Shown: positions 18,450-26,013 of the stretch, one piece after another | Numbering within the stretch: the stretch's first letter is position 1 | Layout of the letters: each line of letters begins with the position of its first letter | Assembly: GCF_027924145.1 (NCBI RefSeq) | Contig: NZ_BRVP01000020.1 | Span: 1-62,750 of the forward strand | DNA from: Neptunitalea chrysea | Lineage (GTDB): Bacteria; Bacteroidota; Bacteroidia; Flavobacteriales; Flavobacteriaceae | Direction of reading: 5' to 3' | DNA length: 62,750 nt | Notes under the pieces: generated by a model | Told to the model about the DNA's origin: nothing | The model's database searches: none | The model's input: only the letters and a program-made list of their open reading frames with translations | Program-made: the position numbers and the translations under genes

Positions 18450-20615
18450 TTATAAAATAAGTTTAAAACCTCCGTTGATAACAAATCCATCAACCGGAGC
18501 ATAGATATCCCGAAACTGTGGATCATTGAGATTTCCGGTATAAATAGTATCAAATCGGGTTTGTCGGGTGTCTAACAGGTTCTCAAAATTGAGAAATACC
18601 GAAAAATGTTCGCCGATTTTCTTTTCAGTCATGACACCGGCAATCCAATACGCTTTTCCGGTGGTGCCATCATTAAGTTGTTGTGGACTGTAATAATAGC
18701 CTTCCAATCCTATCCAAAAATTAGCTTCTTTTTCATACATCAATACGTTGTTCAGTCGATGTTTGGAGACTAAGGGATAGGTGGTACTTTCACCGTTGTA
18801 ACGCTGATCTACATTCGCATAGGTATAACCTATAAAAAGTTTAAAATCTCGGTAACTCCACTTCATATTGGCTTCTATGCCTCGGGTTTGCATATACCCC
18901 TGAGGTTGCTCAAACTGATATTGGTTGTTATCGGTAGCCTGTAATAGTAGGGGATTATTGATACGGGTGTAGAAAAGTAACACATTTGTGCTTAAACCAA
19001 TAGCCTCTGAAATGGGCCAATTGTAATTGATGTCCAGATTGGTTCCCAGTGACTCTTCGGCTTTGGTGTTGTCGGTATCCATCGGGAGGATGTTCTGAAA
19101 TTGTAGTTTCTCTGCATCTTCAGTAAATACCGTGGGAGTTTTATAGCCTAAACCACCTCCTAAACGTAGCGTTAGCCTATGGGTAGGTTCATATAACAAT
19201 GAAAACTTCGGTAAAACAAACCATCCGTAGTCCGATTGGTAATCACTGCGCAGTCCGGTTTCCAGTGTAAAGGGTTCGGCAATATTCCAGGTGTTTTGAA
19301 TAAAGGCACCTACAGTACTATTGGAATAACCAAGATTTTCTCCTGAGGTATTTTGTGTTTGCTTAAAACGTTCTGTCCAGAGATTAGCCCCTACAATCCA
19401 TTCGGTAGTTTCAGAATGGGTACTGAAATTGATTTCTGAAAATGTAGACACTTGTTTTCCTGAAAATTCATAATCCGGAATGGTAATGCTTCGGTTAAAG
19501 AAACTCACACTGTTTTTGAATGCTACTTGCTGGTTTTCTTGGAGTGTGTATACCGCATGGAATTGAGTGGAAATCCGATCCGTTTGGTTCTCTTCAAAAT
19601 AACCAGTAGGTGTATCTTTGTTGATATAATCGATATTTCCTCCCAATCGATCTTCGGTTACATAGTTAACACCGGCATTCAATTGTAGTTTGTTCAGGTA
19701 AACGAAGACTTTCGGGTTTAGGGTGAACCGATCGAACTTAGGGATGGCAGTCAGTCCAATATCCGCAGGATCATAGGGGGTTCCTTTGTTATAGGAAGCA
19801 AATACCGTAGTCCCTAGGGTACCGTATTTTTCACTGTAGAATCCACTAAGATCCAATCCTAAGGCAGAAGTTCCATTGGCCATAAAGTCCAAACAGCGTT
19901 CTTCTTCTGGCTTTTTAGAAATTAAATTCACCAATCCGGCAATGGCGCCACCACCGTATAGGGTAGAAGAAGATCCTTTGATTACTTCTACTTGTTGCAG
20001 ATCCAGTGGTGCTATTTGCATCAGGCTAAGACCGCCGGAATACCCGGAGTATAGGGGAAGTCCATCCCTGAGTAGCTGGGTGTATTTTCCATCCAATCCT
20101 TGAATTCGAATACTCGAATTATAACTGGTAGCGGAGGTTTGTTGGGTTTGGATACCGGTACTTTCATTGAGTAGCATGCGAATGTCTCCAGGTTTCATAT
20201 TGCCTTTTTCAGCCAGTTCTTCCCCGGCAATTACTTCCACCCGTGTAGGGATGTCTTCAATGGTACGGCTACTGCGGGTAGAGGTTACAATCACTTCTTC
20301 CATTTCCTCTTCATTTTCTTTTAGATAAATGATCAAAGGTGTCGTTTGTGATGTTGGAATCACTTGTCGTAAGCTTTGGGTTTGATACCCTAGGTATTGA
20401 ATTTGTAGGGTATACGTTCCTTCAGGGATATTGGTAAGGGTAACATTACCATTGCTATCGGTAGCAGCCCCCAGCTGTAGTTCAGGAAACAAGACCGAAA
20501 CCCCGATCAGTGGTTCTTGTGTGTTTTGATCTTTTACAGTTACCTGAAAGGTATGTTGTGCAAAGGATACCTGACTATAGAAGCATAGCAAGAGTACCCC
20601 ATAAAATAATTTCAT
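18450..20615 (-). CDS. TonB-dependent receptor with carboxypeptidase-regulatory-like domain
   Basis: Outer membrane receptor of 721 residues. A signal peptide ending FAQ is followed by a CarboxypepD_reg-like domain (about 20-100: VTVKDQNTQEPLIGVSV), TonB box region EEVIVTSTRSSRTIEDIPTR, a plug domain with LRDGLPLYSGYSGG and IKGSSSTLYGGGAIAGLVN, and a barrel ending GGFKLIL. It belongs to the CirA/BtuB-like receptors that carry metal complexes or cofactors, not to the SusC class, which is larger. It follows a Cys-rich small gene by 31 bp and both face away from the fructan operon, so it is separate cargo. The ligand is unknown; the Cys-rich partner hints at a metal. Confidence 0.88.
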   Translation of the reverse strand: MKLFYGVLLLCFYSQVSFAQHTFQVTVKDQNTQEPLIGVSVLFPELQLGAATDSNGNVTLTNIPEGTYTLQIQYLGYQTQSLRQVIPTSQTTPLIIYLKENEEEMEEVIVTSTRSSRTIEDIPTRVEVIAGEELAEKGNMKPGDIRMLLNESTGIQTQQTSATSYNSSIRIQGLDGKYTQLLRDGLPLYSGYSGGLSLMQIAPLDLQQVEVIKGSSSTLYGGGAIAGLVNLISKKPEEERCLDFMANGTSALGLDLSGFYSEKYGTLGTTVFASYNKGTPYDPADIGLTAIPKFDRFTLNPKVFVYLNKLQLNAGVNYVTEDRLGGNIDYINKDTPTGYFEENQTDRISTQFHAVYTLQENQQVAFKNSVSFFNRSITIPDYEFSGKQVSTFSEINFSTHSETTEWIVGANLWTERFKQTQNTSGENLGYSNSTVGAFIQNTWNIAEPFTLETGLRSDYQSDYGWFVLPKFSLLYEPTHRLTLRLGGGLGYKTPTVFTEDAEKLQFQNILPMDTDNTKAEESLGTNLDINYNWPISEAIGLSTNVLLFYTRINNPLLLQATDNNQYQFEQPQGYMQTRGIEANMKWSYRDFKLFIGYTYANVDQRYNGESTTYPLVSKHRLNNVLMYEKEANFWIGLEGYYYSPQQLNDGTTGKAYWIAGVMTEKKIGEHFSVFLNFENLLDTRQTRFDTIYTGNLNDPQFRDIYAPVDGFVINGGFKLIL

Positions 20616-20646
20616 GTGTGTTAATTTTAAGGTGAAAAAAATGTAG

Positions 20647-20979
20647 TTAACCTATGGATGTATAACTATCAAGGCGGGGTGGTTTCCACAAGCACTTTAA
20701 AATGCGAAAAGGAGTAATGGTTTTGAAATGTGTGATTTCCTCTTTTTCAGTAGCTAATGGTATGGTCATTTCTTGTGCTACTGTTTGCGAAGGAAGTATA
20801 CACCCCGAACAGCTGCCACAGGCAAAAAAGGGAGAGCAGTTATTACAGGCTTTATGTTCATCCTGATGGGAATCGCTGCTTTGTGTAATATCTTCATTGC
20901 AATGGTCTATAAGGCCACAACACGGAACAGTTGCAGCAAATAAGGTAAGCATAGCCATATAGAGGATCCAATACTTCAT
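20647..20979 (-). CDS. Small Cys-rich exported protein (DUF6660-like)
   Basis: 110 residues with an N-terminal hydrophobic signal (YMAMLTLFAATVPCCG), then Cys clusters (ACNNCSPFFACGSCSGC) and a C-terminal block ending KCLWKPPRLDSYTS. This layout matches the Bacteroidota DUF6660 family, often found before TonB receptors in metal-related operons. It is first in a two-gene unit with the receptor at 20615. The Cys-rich core could bind a metal in the envelope. Function is unproven and the metal link is inference. Confidence 0.65.
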   Translation of the reverse strand: MKYWILYMAMLTLFAATVPCCGLIDHCNEDITQSSDSHQDEHKACNNCSPFFACGSCSGCILPSQTVAQEMTIPLATEKEEITHFKTITPFRILKCLWKPPRLDSYTSIG

Positions 20980-21334
20980 CAGGCTTCAAAGATAATGATA
21001 TTCCAATACTTCTAAAAAGGAGAATAATTTTGTAGTCAGAATCAATACTTGAGCGCTCAGTCTATTGTTCTGTATAAATTCCTGAATACACCTTTTCAAA
21101 ACTTCCACCATTTTTTGTATTCAAGAGCCTGTATGCGGTTTTATCTCGTTTCAAGCGCAAAGGTATTTCCGTGTTATAGGCTTCGGCAAGGTCGGGCTCT
21201 TCCGAGTTTGCCCACAAATCTCCACCTGTACAGGTCGTATTTGCTATGCAAAACCTTGCCATGCCTTCACACGTACCTTATCTGCTCGTGAAACGAAACA
21301 AAGCATACTCCGGCTCTTTAAACGAATAAAAAAA
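20980..21334. other. Gene-less stretch, noticeably G+C-richer than its surroundings
   Basis: No credible protein is seen. A 66-codon minus-strand frame (21062-21262) lacks any recognisable motif. The segment contains several short inverted repeats (for example CCTGTACAGG near 21227) and precedes the ssb/DUF932 pair. It may hold a promoter, a structured RNA or an element-specific control site. This is speculation. Confidence 0.3.
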
Positions 21335-21469
21335 ATGTCAGTGGTGAAAATAGTACATATCGGTATTGGAATCAGCAAGAAACAAAACTTCAGCACCTCC
21401 TCTCATGACCGAATAATTACACTGGCTTTTTTAACGGATTGTAGAACTTTTAAAATGCAGAAATCATGA
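21335..21469 (+). CDS. Small ORF overlapping the ssb start (44 aa)
   Basis: The frame starts MSVVKIVHIGIGISKKQNFS and ends FKMQKS. Its stop TGA shares the ATGA with the ssb start at 21466, the usual arrangement for translational coupling. No family is recognised. It may be a real leader peptide or small protein, or simply a chance frame in the ssb leader. Its only support is the overlap and an otherwise unexplained gap. Confidence 0.3.
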   Translation: MSVVKIVHIGIGISKKQNFSTSSHDRIITLAFLTDCRTFKMQKS

Positions 21470-21843
21470 ACATTACAGGAAGATTGACACGGGATGCACA
21501 GGTGCATACCACCCCCAAAGACAAACAAGTAGTAAACTTTTCGGTTGCCGTTAATGATCGTTACCGAAACAAACAAGGACAGCGCATCGAGCAGACTACT
21601 TTTTTTGATTGCTCATACTGGATTAGTAGTAAGGTAGCTGCGATACTTACTAAAGGAACTTTGGTGGAACTCACAGGAAGGGTAAGCGCTAGAGCTTGGA
21701 CAGGAAATGACGGAGAAGCCCATGCAGGGCTGAATTTCCATACCTCCGGTATTAAACTCCATGGAGGAGGAAAGAAAGCAAAGGACGGAAATGCTTCAAA
21801 TACGAAGCAAGCGAAAGAGACTGAGGACAATTTGCCTTTCTAA
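21466..21843 (+). CDS. ssb: Single-stranded DNA-binding protein (mobile-element type)
   Basis: A compact OB-fold SSB of 125 residues. It opens MNITGRLTRDAQVHTTPKD, with VNFSVAVNDRY and GTLVELTGRVSARAW strands, and ends in the acidic tip EDNLPF that recruits partner proteins. The length is shorter than the housekeeping SSB. Together with the DUF932 gene 34 bp downstream it forms a pair commonly carried by Bacteroidota plasmids and integrative elements, so it is probably island-borne and not the chromosomal copy. It would protect single-stranded DNA during element processing. Confidence 0.88.
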   Translation: MNITGRLTRDAQVHTTPKDKQVVNFSVAVNDRYRNKQGQRIEQTTFFDCSYWISSKVAAILTKGTLVELTGRVSARAWTGNDGEAHAGLNFHTSGIKLHGGGKKAKDGNASNTKQAKETEDNLPF

Positions 21844-21877
21844 ACAAATCAATTCACACATTTTAAATCATTGAATT

Positions 21878-22930
21878 ATGGGACATCAAATTAATTTTAA
21901 CGAGCATACCGGACGTTATTCGTTTTTTAGCGTTCAGGAAAAAGCATGGCATGGATTAGGTCAAATTATTGACCAGTACCCAACCAGTGCCGAGGCGATT
22001 ACCCACGCAGGATTGGACTATGACGTAGTAAAGTCCCCGCTCTATACCAAAGGATTGGAAAGTTCTGAGAAAGCTAAAGAACTTGAAGTTCCTGAGTATT
22101 TTGCTACAGTACGTACCGATACCGACCAAGTATTGGGCGTGGTAGGCAAAAACTACCAAATCATACAAAACAAAGAAGCGTTTGCCTTTTTTGATGCCAT
22201 TGTTGATGGTGATACAGGGATACGCTATGAAACTGCAGGGGCTTTAGGCAGTGGTGAACGCATCTTTATTACCGCCAAACTCCCTGATTATATACGAGTA
22301 GGTAACGGAGATGATGTAAGCGAAAAATACCTTTTCCTAACAACTTCACATGATGGTACCGGAAGTATTACCGCCGCTTTTACACCCATTCGTATCGTGT
22401 GTCAAAATACCTTAAATGCATCACTTCGTAGTATGAGCAATGTGGTACGTATCAAACATACTTCAGGAGCCAAGCAGCATTTAATCAATGCCCATAAAGT
22501 AATGGGACTGGCCAATACCTTAAGTACCCAATTAGAAGGTATTTTTAATCAGTGGGCAACCGTCAAAGTAACCGATTCTGAGGTGCGTAAACTCATTCAG
22601 TTGGCACTGTGTCCGAACAAAGAAACCTTGGAGTTACTCCAAAAAGGAACGGAGTCCGATACTTCCACACTTTTTAAAAATACGGTAAATGATGCTTTTT
22701 CCTATGCGATGATGAGCGATACCCAACAATTAGATACCACCAAAGGTACCTTATATGGGGCGTATAATGCGGTAACAGGCTATTACCAAAATGTACGCAA
22801 GTACAAGACTCATGAAGCCAAGTTGCAAAGTATTGTACTGGGTGGTACCGCGCAAAACAAATCGCAAAAGGCATTTGACATTTGTGCTGCCTTTGCTAAA
22901 GAAGGAGCGGATGTATTTCACCTTAATTAA
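21878..22930 (+). CDS. DUF932 phage/plasmid-like protein
   Basis: 350 residues matching the DUF932 family of plasmid and phage proteins. Recognisable blocks are KAWHGLGQIIDQYPTSAEAI near the start, VVGKNYQIIQNKEAFAFFD, LTTSHDGTGSITAAFTPIRI and VCQNTLNASL, and NRKYKT-like sequence at the end. The biochemical role of the family is not established. The gene sits 34 bp after ssb with the same strand, and a strong hairpin terminator follows. Its presence supports a plasmid-like or integrative-element origin for this part of the island. Confidence 0.85.
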   Translation: MGHQINFNEHTGRYSFFSVQEKAWHGLGQIIDQYPTSAEAITHAGLDYDVVKSPLYTKGLESSEKAKELEVPEYFATVRTDTDQVLGVVGKNYQIIQNKEAFAFFDAIVDGDTGIRYETAGALGSGERIFITAKLPDYIRVGNGDDVSEKYLFLTTSHDGTGSITAAFTPIRIVCQNTLNASLRSMSNVVRIKHTSGAKQHLINAHKVMGLANTLSTQLEGIFNQWATVKVTDSEVRKLIQLALCPNKETLELLQKGTESDTSTLFKNTVNDAFSYAMMSDTQQLDTTKGTLYGAYNAVTGYYQNVRKYKTHEAKLQSIVLGGTAQNKSQKAFDICAAFAKEGADVFHLN

Positions 22931-22932
22931 TC

Positions 22933-22975
22933 ACCATAGGCTACTGCTTTTTAAGTAGGGTGGTAGCCTTTTTAA
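22933..22975 (+). terminator. Terminator after the ssb-DUF932 unit
   Basis: Arms AGGCTAC (22938-22944) and GTAGCCT (22963-22969) form a hairpin followed by a T run. The outer CACC and GGTG can also pair. It lies directly after the DUF932 stop. Confidence 0.7.
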
Positions 22976-23061
22976 ATACCTTTTAAGGATGGTTGCCTAT
23001 TAATTCTAGTATTCTTTGAAGTACACAAGTATTTGGAGCAAACAATAGAATATTATAGCGT

Positions 23062-23106
23062 CGGCAAAAACATACGCCCAATTGTTTTGGACGTATGTTT
23101 TTGCCG
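23062..23106. repeat. 45-nt near-perfect inverted repeat (large hairpin)
   Basis: CGGCAAAAACATACG (23062-23076) and CGTATGTTTTTGCCG (23092-23106) pair perfectly over 15 bp. The loop continues to pair as CCAA with TTGG after one mismatch. It stands alone in a gene-less stretch, about 90 bp past the terminator and with no long T run directly after it. It could be a terminator, a protein-binding site or a transfer/replication hairpin. Confidence 0.6.
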
Positions 23107-23191
23107 TAAAGCGGAATACTTTTTTTGATAAAATATACTTTAAATAATGTGTAACTTATTAAAATGATTCAACATCTTTTTGAAGTTCTTC

Positions 23192-23537
23192 TTAACCATT
23201 TTCTATTTCTCCAAAAACTTCAAAATCTTCCTTTATTTCTTCTAGATAGTTGGTTATTTCTATTCTGAATAATCGTGTTGTTGATTTGGTACTACCAATT
23301 GCATAAACTATTTCTTCCTTGTCAACATACTTATTTGTATAGAACAGCTTTAAAAAATCATTTTTTATGGTACAATTTTTTGATATGTTCCTTAGCTTTT
23401 TCCTTAAATTCAGCTGAACTTAAAGCTCTTTTTAAATCATCAATATGCTTTTTATCTGAATGTAATAAAGAGGATTCTTCGCTGCTTATGTTATTAAAAA
23501 AAGTACCTAATATGGAGAATTTGAAGTCATCTTTCAT
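23192..23537 (-). pseudogene. Small gene of unknown function, apparently frameshifted
   Basis: From ATG at 23537 the minus strand encodes 59 residues (MKDDFKFSILGTFFNNISSE ... KLYHKK) ending at 23358. Another frame then continues without its own ATG as NDFLKLFYTNKYVDKEEIVY and NYLEEIKEDFEVFGEIENG to TAA at 23192-23194. The switch lies at an A run, so one gene of about 104 codons has probably been split by a one-base change. No family is recognised. The plus-strand frame over this region is a shadow. Confidence 0.5.
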
Positions 23538-23735
23538 AAGTTCATTGAATCATTTAGTGAAACTATTTCTAAATGTTTTTAGATTCAATTCAATATTTAG
23601 TGAAATATACAAAAATCACTTTTGTAAAAGTTCATTTTAACTATTGGCAAAACTTATTAAAGTAGCTTTATTGGATCATATTTATCAGATTATTAAGTTC
23701 AAATTACTATCTTCAAAATTCTTAATAGTAAAAAA

Positions 23736-23957
23736 ATGGATATTCAAGCGAAAAAAATGGCGCTGGTAAAAATGCTTTTAGAGACAGATAATCCTAAGAT
23801 TATTGAATCAATTAAAAAGATTTTTAAAAAAGAAAGATCTTCAGATTTTTGGAATGAATTATCTCTAGAACAACGAATGGAAATAGAACTGGCCTCAGAG
23901 GAAATAGCCAATGGAGAGGTCATTGATTATGAATTGTTCATTAGAAACCATCGGTAA
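23736..23957 (+). CDS. Antitoxin-like protein of a type II addiction module, toxin absent
   Basis: 73 residues, beginning MDIQAKKMALVKMLLETDNP with IESIKKIFKKE and ending EEIANGEVIDYELFIRNHR. This resembles Bacteroidota antitoxins whose gene normally overlaps a ParE/RelE toxin. Here no toxin frame follows: within 25 bp lies a hairpin and then the 3' end of the integrase gene. It is therefore an orphan antitoxin, perhaps stabilising the island in the past or neutralising a toxin elsewhere. The family call is by sequence pattern only. Confidence 0.65.
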   Translation: MDIQAKKMALVKMLLETDNPKIIESIKKIFKKERSSDFWNELSLEQRMEIELASEEIANGEVIDYELFIRNHR

Positions 23958-23961
23958 ATTT

Positions 23962-23982
23962 AAGCGGTTTAAACCGTTTTAT
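23962..23982. terminator. Convergent terminator-like palindrome
   Basis: The perfect palindrome CGGTTTAAACCG (23965-23976), bordered by A/T-rich sequence, sits between the antitoxin stop and the integrase stop and could end both transcripts. Confidence 0.45.
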
Positions 23983-25256
23983 TTCTTCTTATCTTTCTTT
24001 TGTTCACTTTCCGGATGTAATTTAGCCCGTAGCATACTCATATCATCACTGATTCTACGATCTACTATTTTGGCATAGTGCTGCGTAGTTCGTAAGGATT
24101 TATGCCCCAACATGCGACTTACAGATTCAATAGGAACGCCGTTGGAAAGCGTGACAGTTGTGGCAAAGGTGTGACGTGCTAAGTGTGTGGTTAGGTTCTT
24201 CTTAATACCGCATAGTTCAGCTATTTCTTTAAGAAAAGCATTGGACTTCTGATTGCTTAATACCGGTAAAATATATGATCCTCGTTTGACTTCGGGATGA
24301 TCTTGGTATTTATCTAATATTTCCATGGCCATGGGAAGTAGAGGAATGCTACTTACCGAATCCGTTTTGGTTCGTTTGGTTTTAATCCATTGGTAACCGT
24401 CAATTCCCTTAATGATATCATCAGTGGTTAACTTCTTCACATCAGCATAAGCTAAACCGGTATAACAGGAAAATAGAAACATATCACGTACAATACGCAA
24501 ACGATCAAAATGCAAGTCTTTTTCATACAAAATCATGATTTCTTCTTGTGTTAGAAATTCTCTTTCTACGGGTTTGAATTGGGCTTTATAATTGTAGAAG
24601 GGATCTCTTTCCATCCAACCATTGGCCAATGCGATTCGAATGATCTTTTTAAAGTTATTGATGTATTTAAGGGTAGAGTTGTGGTTACACTTGCGTACCG
24701 TTTTTAAATAATACTCTAATTTATTGATGAATTGATAATCAATAGCATTCAATCGATAATCATCATTTTTGTACTCCTCTTTGATAAAGGCTTCTAAATG
24801 GCTGTAACAAGTCCAATAACGGCTTGCTGTAGAAGCACTGATGTCTTTGTCTACCAAGGTGTCCATTCGTTTGTTATGTTCCTCGAAAACGGCTAATAAC
24901 AATTTTGATTTGATATTGGAACCTCCTCTAAGGTCATACATTAAATTTTTTACGGTTACTTCAGTATCAGAATCGATATAGGATTGATGGATTCTGTTGA
25001 GTTTGTGTTTTAAATTAGAGATATGATCGTTAATCTCTTTGGCATCACGGTTGTTGCCATTGACTTTTTCGCTTTTAGAATTCCAAAATTTAGGATCTAC
25101 CTTCCTTGAGATACTATATTCAGCTTTTTTGCCTTTAGCAATAATTCGAAGATATATAGGAGCTAATCCAGCTTTATCTTTCTTTTCCTTTTTTAAATAA
25201 AAGTGTACATAATAATCTGTCTTCATATTTCGTCCAATTTTAGGTGTCATTTTCAC
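23979..25256 (-). CDS. int: Tyrosine recombinase (island integrase, Bacteroidota type)
   Basis: Site-specific recombinase of 425 residues: an arm-binding N-terminal domain (DYYVHFYLKKEKKDKAGLAP), a SAM-like core-binding domain (about 115-215) and a catalytic domain (about 235-410). C-terminal active-site residues are in HLARHTFATT (HxxR), MLGHKSL (GH) and the nucleophile Tyr in QHYAKI. As in CTnDOT-type relatives, the first Arg box reads SCYTGLAYADV without the usual Arg. It lies 232 bp from the tmRNA 3' end and reads away from it, the usual layout for ssrA integrases. Several TGACACC motifs lie around its start. Alternative starts at MTPK and MKTDYY are possible. Confidence 0.92.
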   Translation of the reverse strand: MKMTPKIGRNMKTDYYVHFYLKKEKKDKAGLAPIYLRIIAKGKKAEYSISRKVDPKFWNSKSEKVNGNNRDAKEINDHISNLKHKLNRIHQSYIDSDTEVTVKNLMYDLRGGSNIKSKLLLAVFEEHNKRMDTLVDKDISASTASRYWTCYSHLEAFIKEEYKNDDYRLNAIDYQFINKLEYYLKTVRKCNHNSTLKYINNFKKIIRIALANGWMERDPFYNYKAQFKPVEREFLTQEEIMILYEKDLHFDRLRIVRDMFLFSCYTGLAYADVKKLTTDDIIKGIDGYQWIKTKRTKTDSVSSIPLLPMAMEILDKYQDHPEVKRGSYILPVLSNQKSNAFLKEIAELCGIKKNLTTHLARHTFATTVTLSNGVPIESVSRMLGHKSLRTTQHYAKIVDRRISDDMSMLRAKLHPESEQKKDKKK

Positions 25257-25420
25257 TATAAATTTAAGTAAAAATAGAGGAAATATAAAAACACTTTAAC
25301 ATTTGCAAAGTGTTGTAAAATAGCATTTTATATCGTTTTTTGACACCTATTTTTGAAATACGAAGGGGGTGTCCATATTGGTGTCAAAATAGATGATTTT
25401 ATTTACCTTTATTTGACACC
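25243..25420. repeat. Cluster of TGACACC heptamers, candidate integrase arm sites
   Basis: GGTGTCA or its complement TGACACC occurs at 25243-25249, 25341-25347, 25380-25386 and 25414-25420, and again at the opposite island end at 540-546. Repeated short sites around an attachment core, close to the integrase start, are what arm-type binding sites look like. The role is inferred from position. Confidence 0.5.
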
Positions 25421-25503
25421 TATAAAAATGAAAAACCCTGTAAATCATACGATTACAGGGTTTTTGAAGTTGTTTGTAGTATAAAAAGTGGAGTCGGAGA
25501 GAA
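25380..25503. repeat. Right attachment-site repeat (attR)
   Basis: Direct repeat of 346-468. The element's copy restores the tmRNA 3' end TGGAGTCGGAGAGAA (25489-25503) and supplies the tmRNA terminator. The two copies differ at only scattered bases and a short insertion at 25411-25430, which holds an additional TGACACC. Confidence 0.8.
25431..25465 (-). terminator. tmRNA terminator
   Basis: The hairpin CCCTGTAA...TTACAGGG is flanked by A5 and T5, 24 bp beyond the tmRNA 3' end on the minus strand. The same hairpin is kept at the left island end (397-430). Confidence 0.75.
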
Positions 25504-25888
25504 TCGAACTCTCGTCCAAACAAGCAATCAAAGTGCTTTCTACATGTTTAGTTTTCGTTTAATTTTCGACATATAACTGACCGAAAACCGCCCACTACAC
25601 GCTTAGCTTCTGAGTGATTTGAAACCGCACCGAAGCAAGCTTGGTTTCTATGTTGACTTTTATGGTGTCTCCATGAAGATCGCCGTCAACAAGGGCTATC
25701 CAGAGACATCTCGCCTTTCCGCCTTGCGGAAACGTGGCTTAAAATCCTACTATAAATTCGGATTAAGCAGCAAGAGCGTAGTTATTCTCGCCATTTAAAA
25801 TTGTTGGAATAAAGATTTACGAGCATTACTTCCATAGCTCGACATGCTTACAATTCAATTAGACCCGCTGTCAAAACCAGTCGACCCC
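25489..25888 (-). ncRNA. ssrA: Transfer-messenger RNA (tmRNA)
   Basis: The 5' end on the minus strand reads GGGGTCGACTGGTTTTGACA, the standard bacterial tmRNA start, at 25888. The 3' end GTTCGATTCTCTCCGACTCC (then A) closes the tRNA-like domain at 25489. The internal tag frame encodes NGENNYALAA followed by TAA (25763-25765), a normal tag for Bacteroidota. Length is about 400 nt. The RNA rescues stalled ribosomes. Its 3' end is the target of the integrated island, and the intact gene has been rebuilt by the element's own copy of the 3' end. Confidence 0.95.
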
Positions 25889-26013
25889 ATTGTTTGTTGT
25901 TAAAGAACGTTTTCCTGTTTTTATAACAAGGTTGCGAAATTACAAAATCTTTTTGTTAACTGTAAAATTACATCTAACTTTATGCAAAATATATACCAAA
26001 AACCTATTTTTCT

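Noticed and set aside
21062-21262. 66-codon minus-strand frame upstream of ssb
   Set aside because: No recognisable motif, no promoter and no partner; treated as part of the unexplained gap instead of a gene.
23275-23640. 121-codon plus-strand frame
   Set aside because: It lies opposite the frameshifted minus-strand gene, begins with a low-quality hydrophobic stretch and shows no family pattern. The minus-strand reading is richer in charged residues, as expected for a real protein.
23926-23990. Toxin start overlapping the antitoxin end
   Set aside because: The frame that opens at an ATG near 23932 runs into the complement of the integrase gene and has no ParE/RelE pattern.
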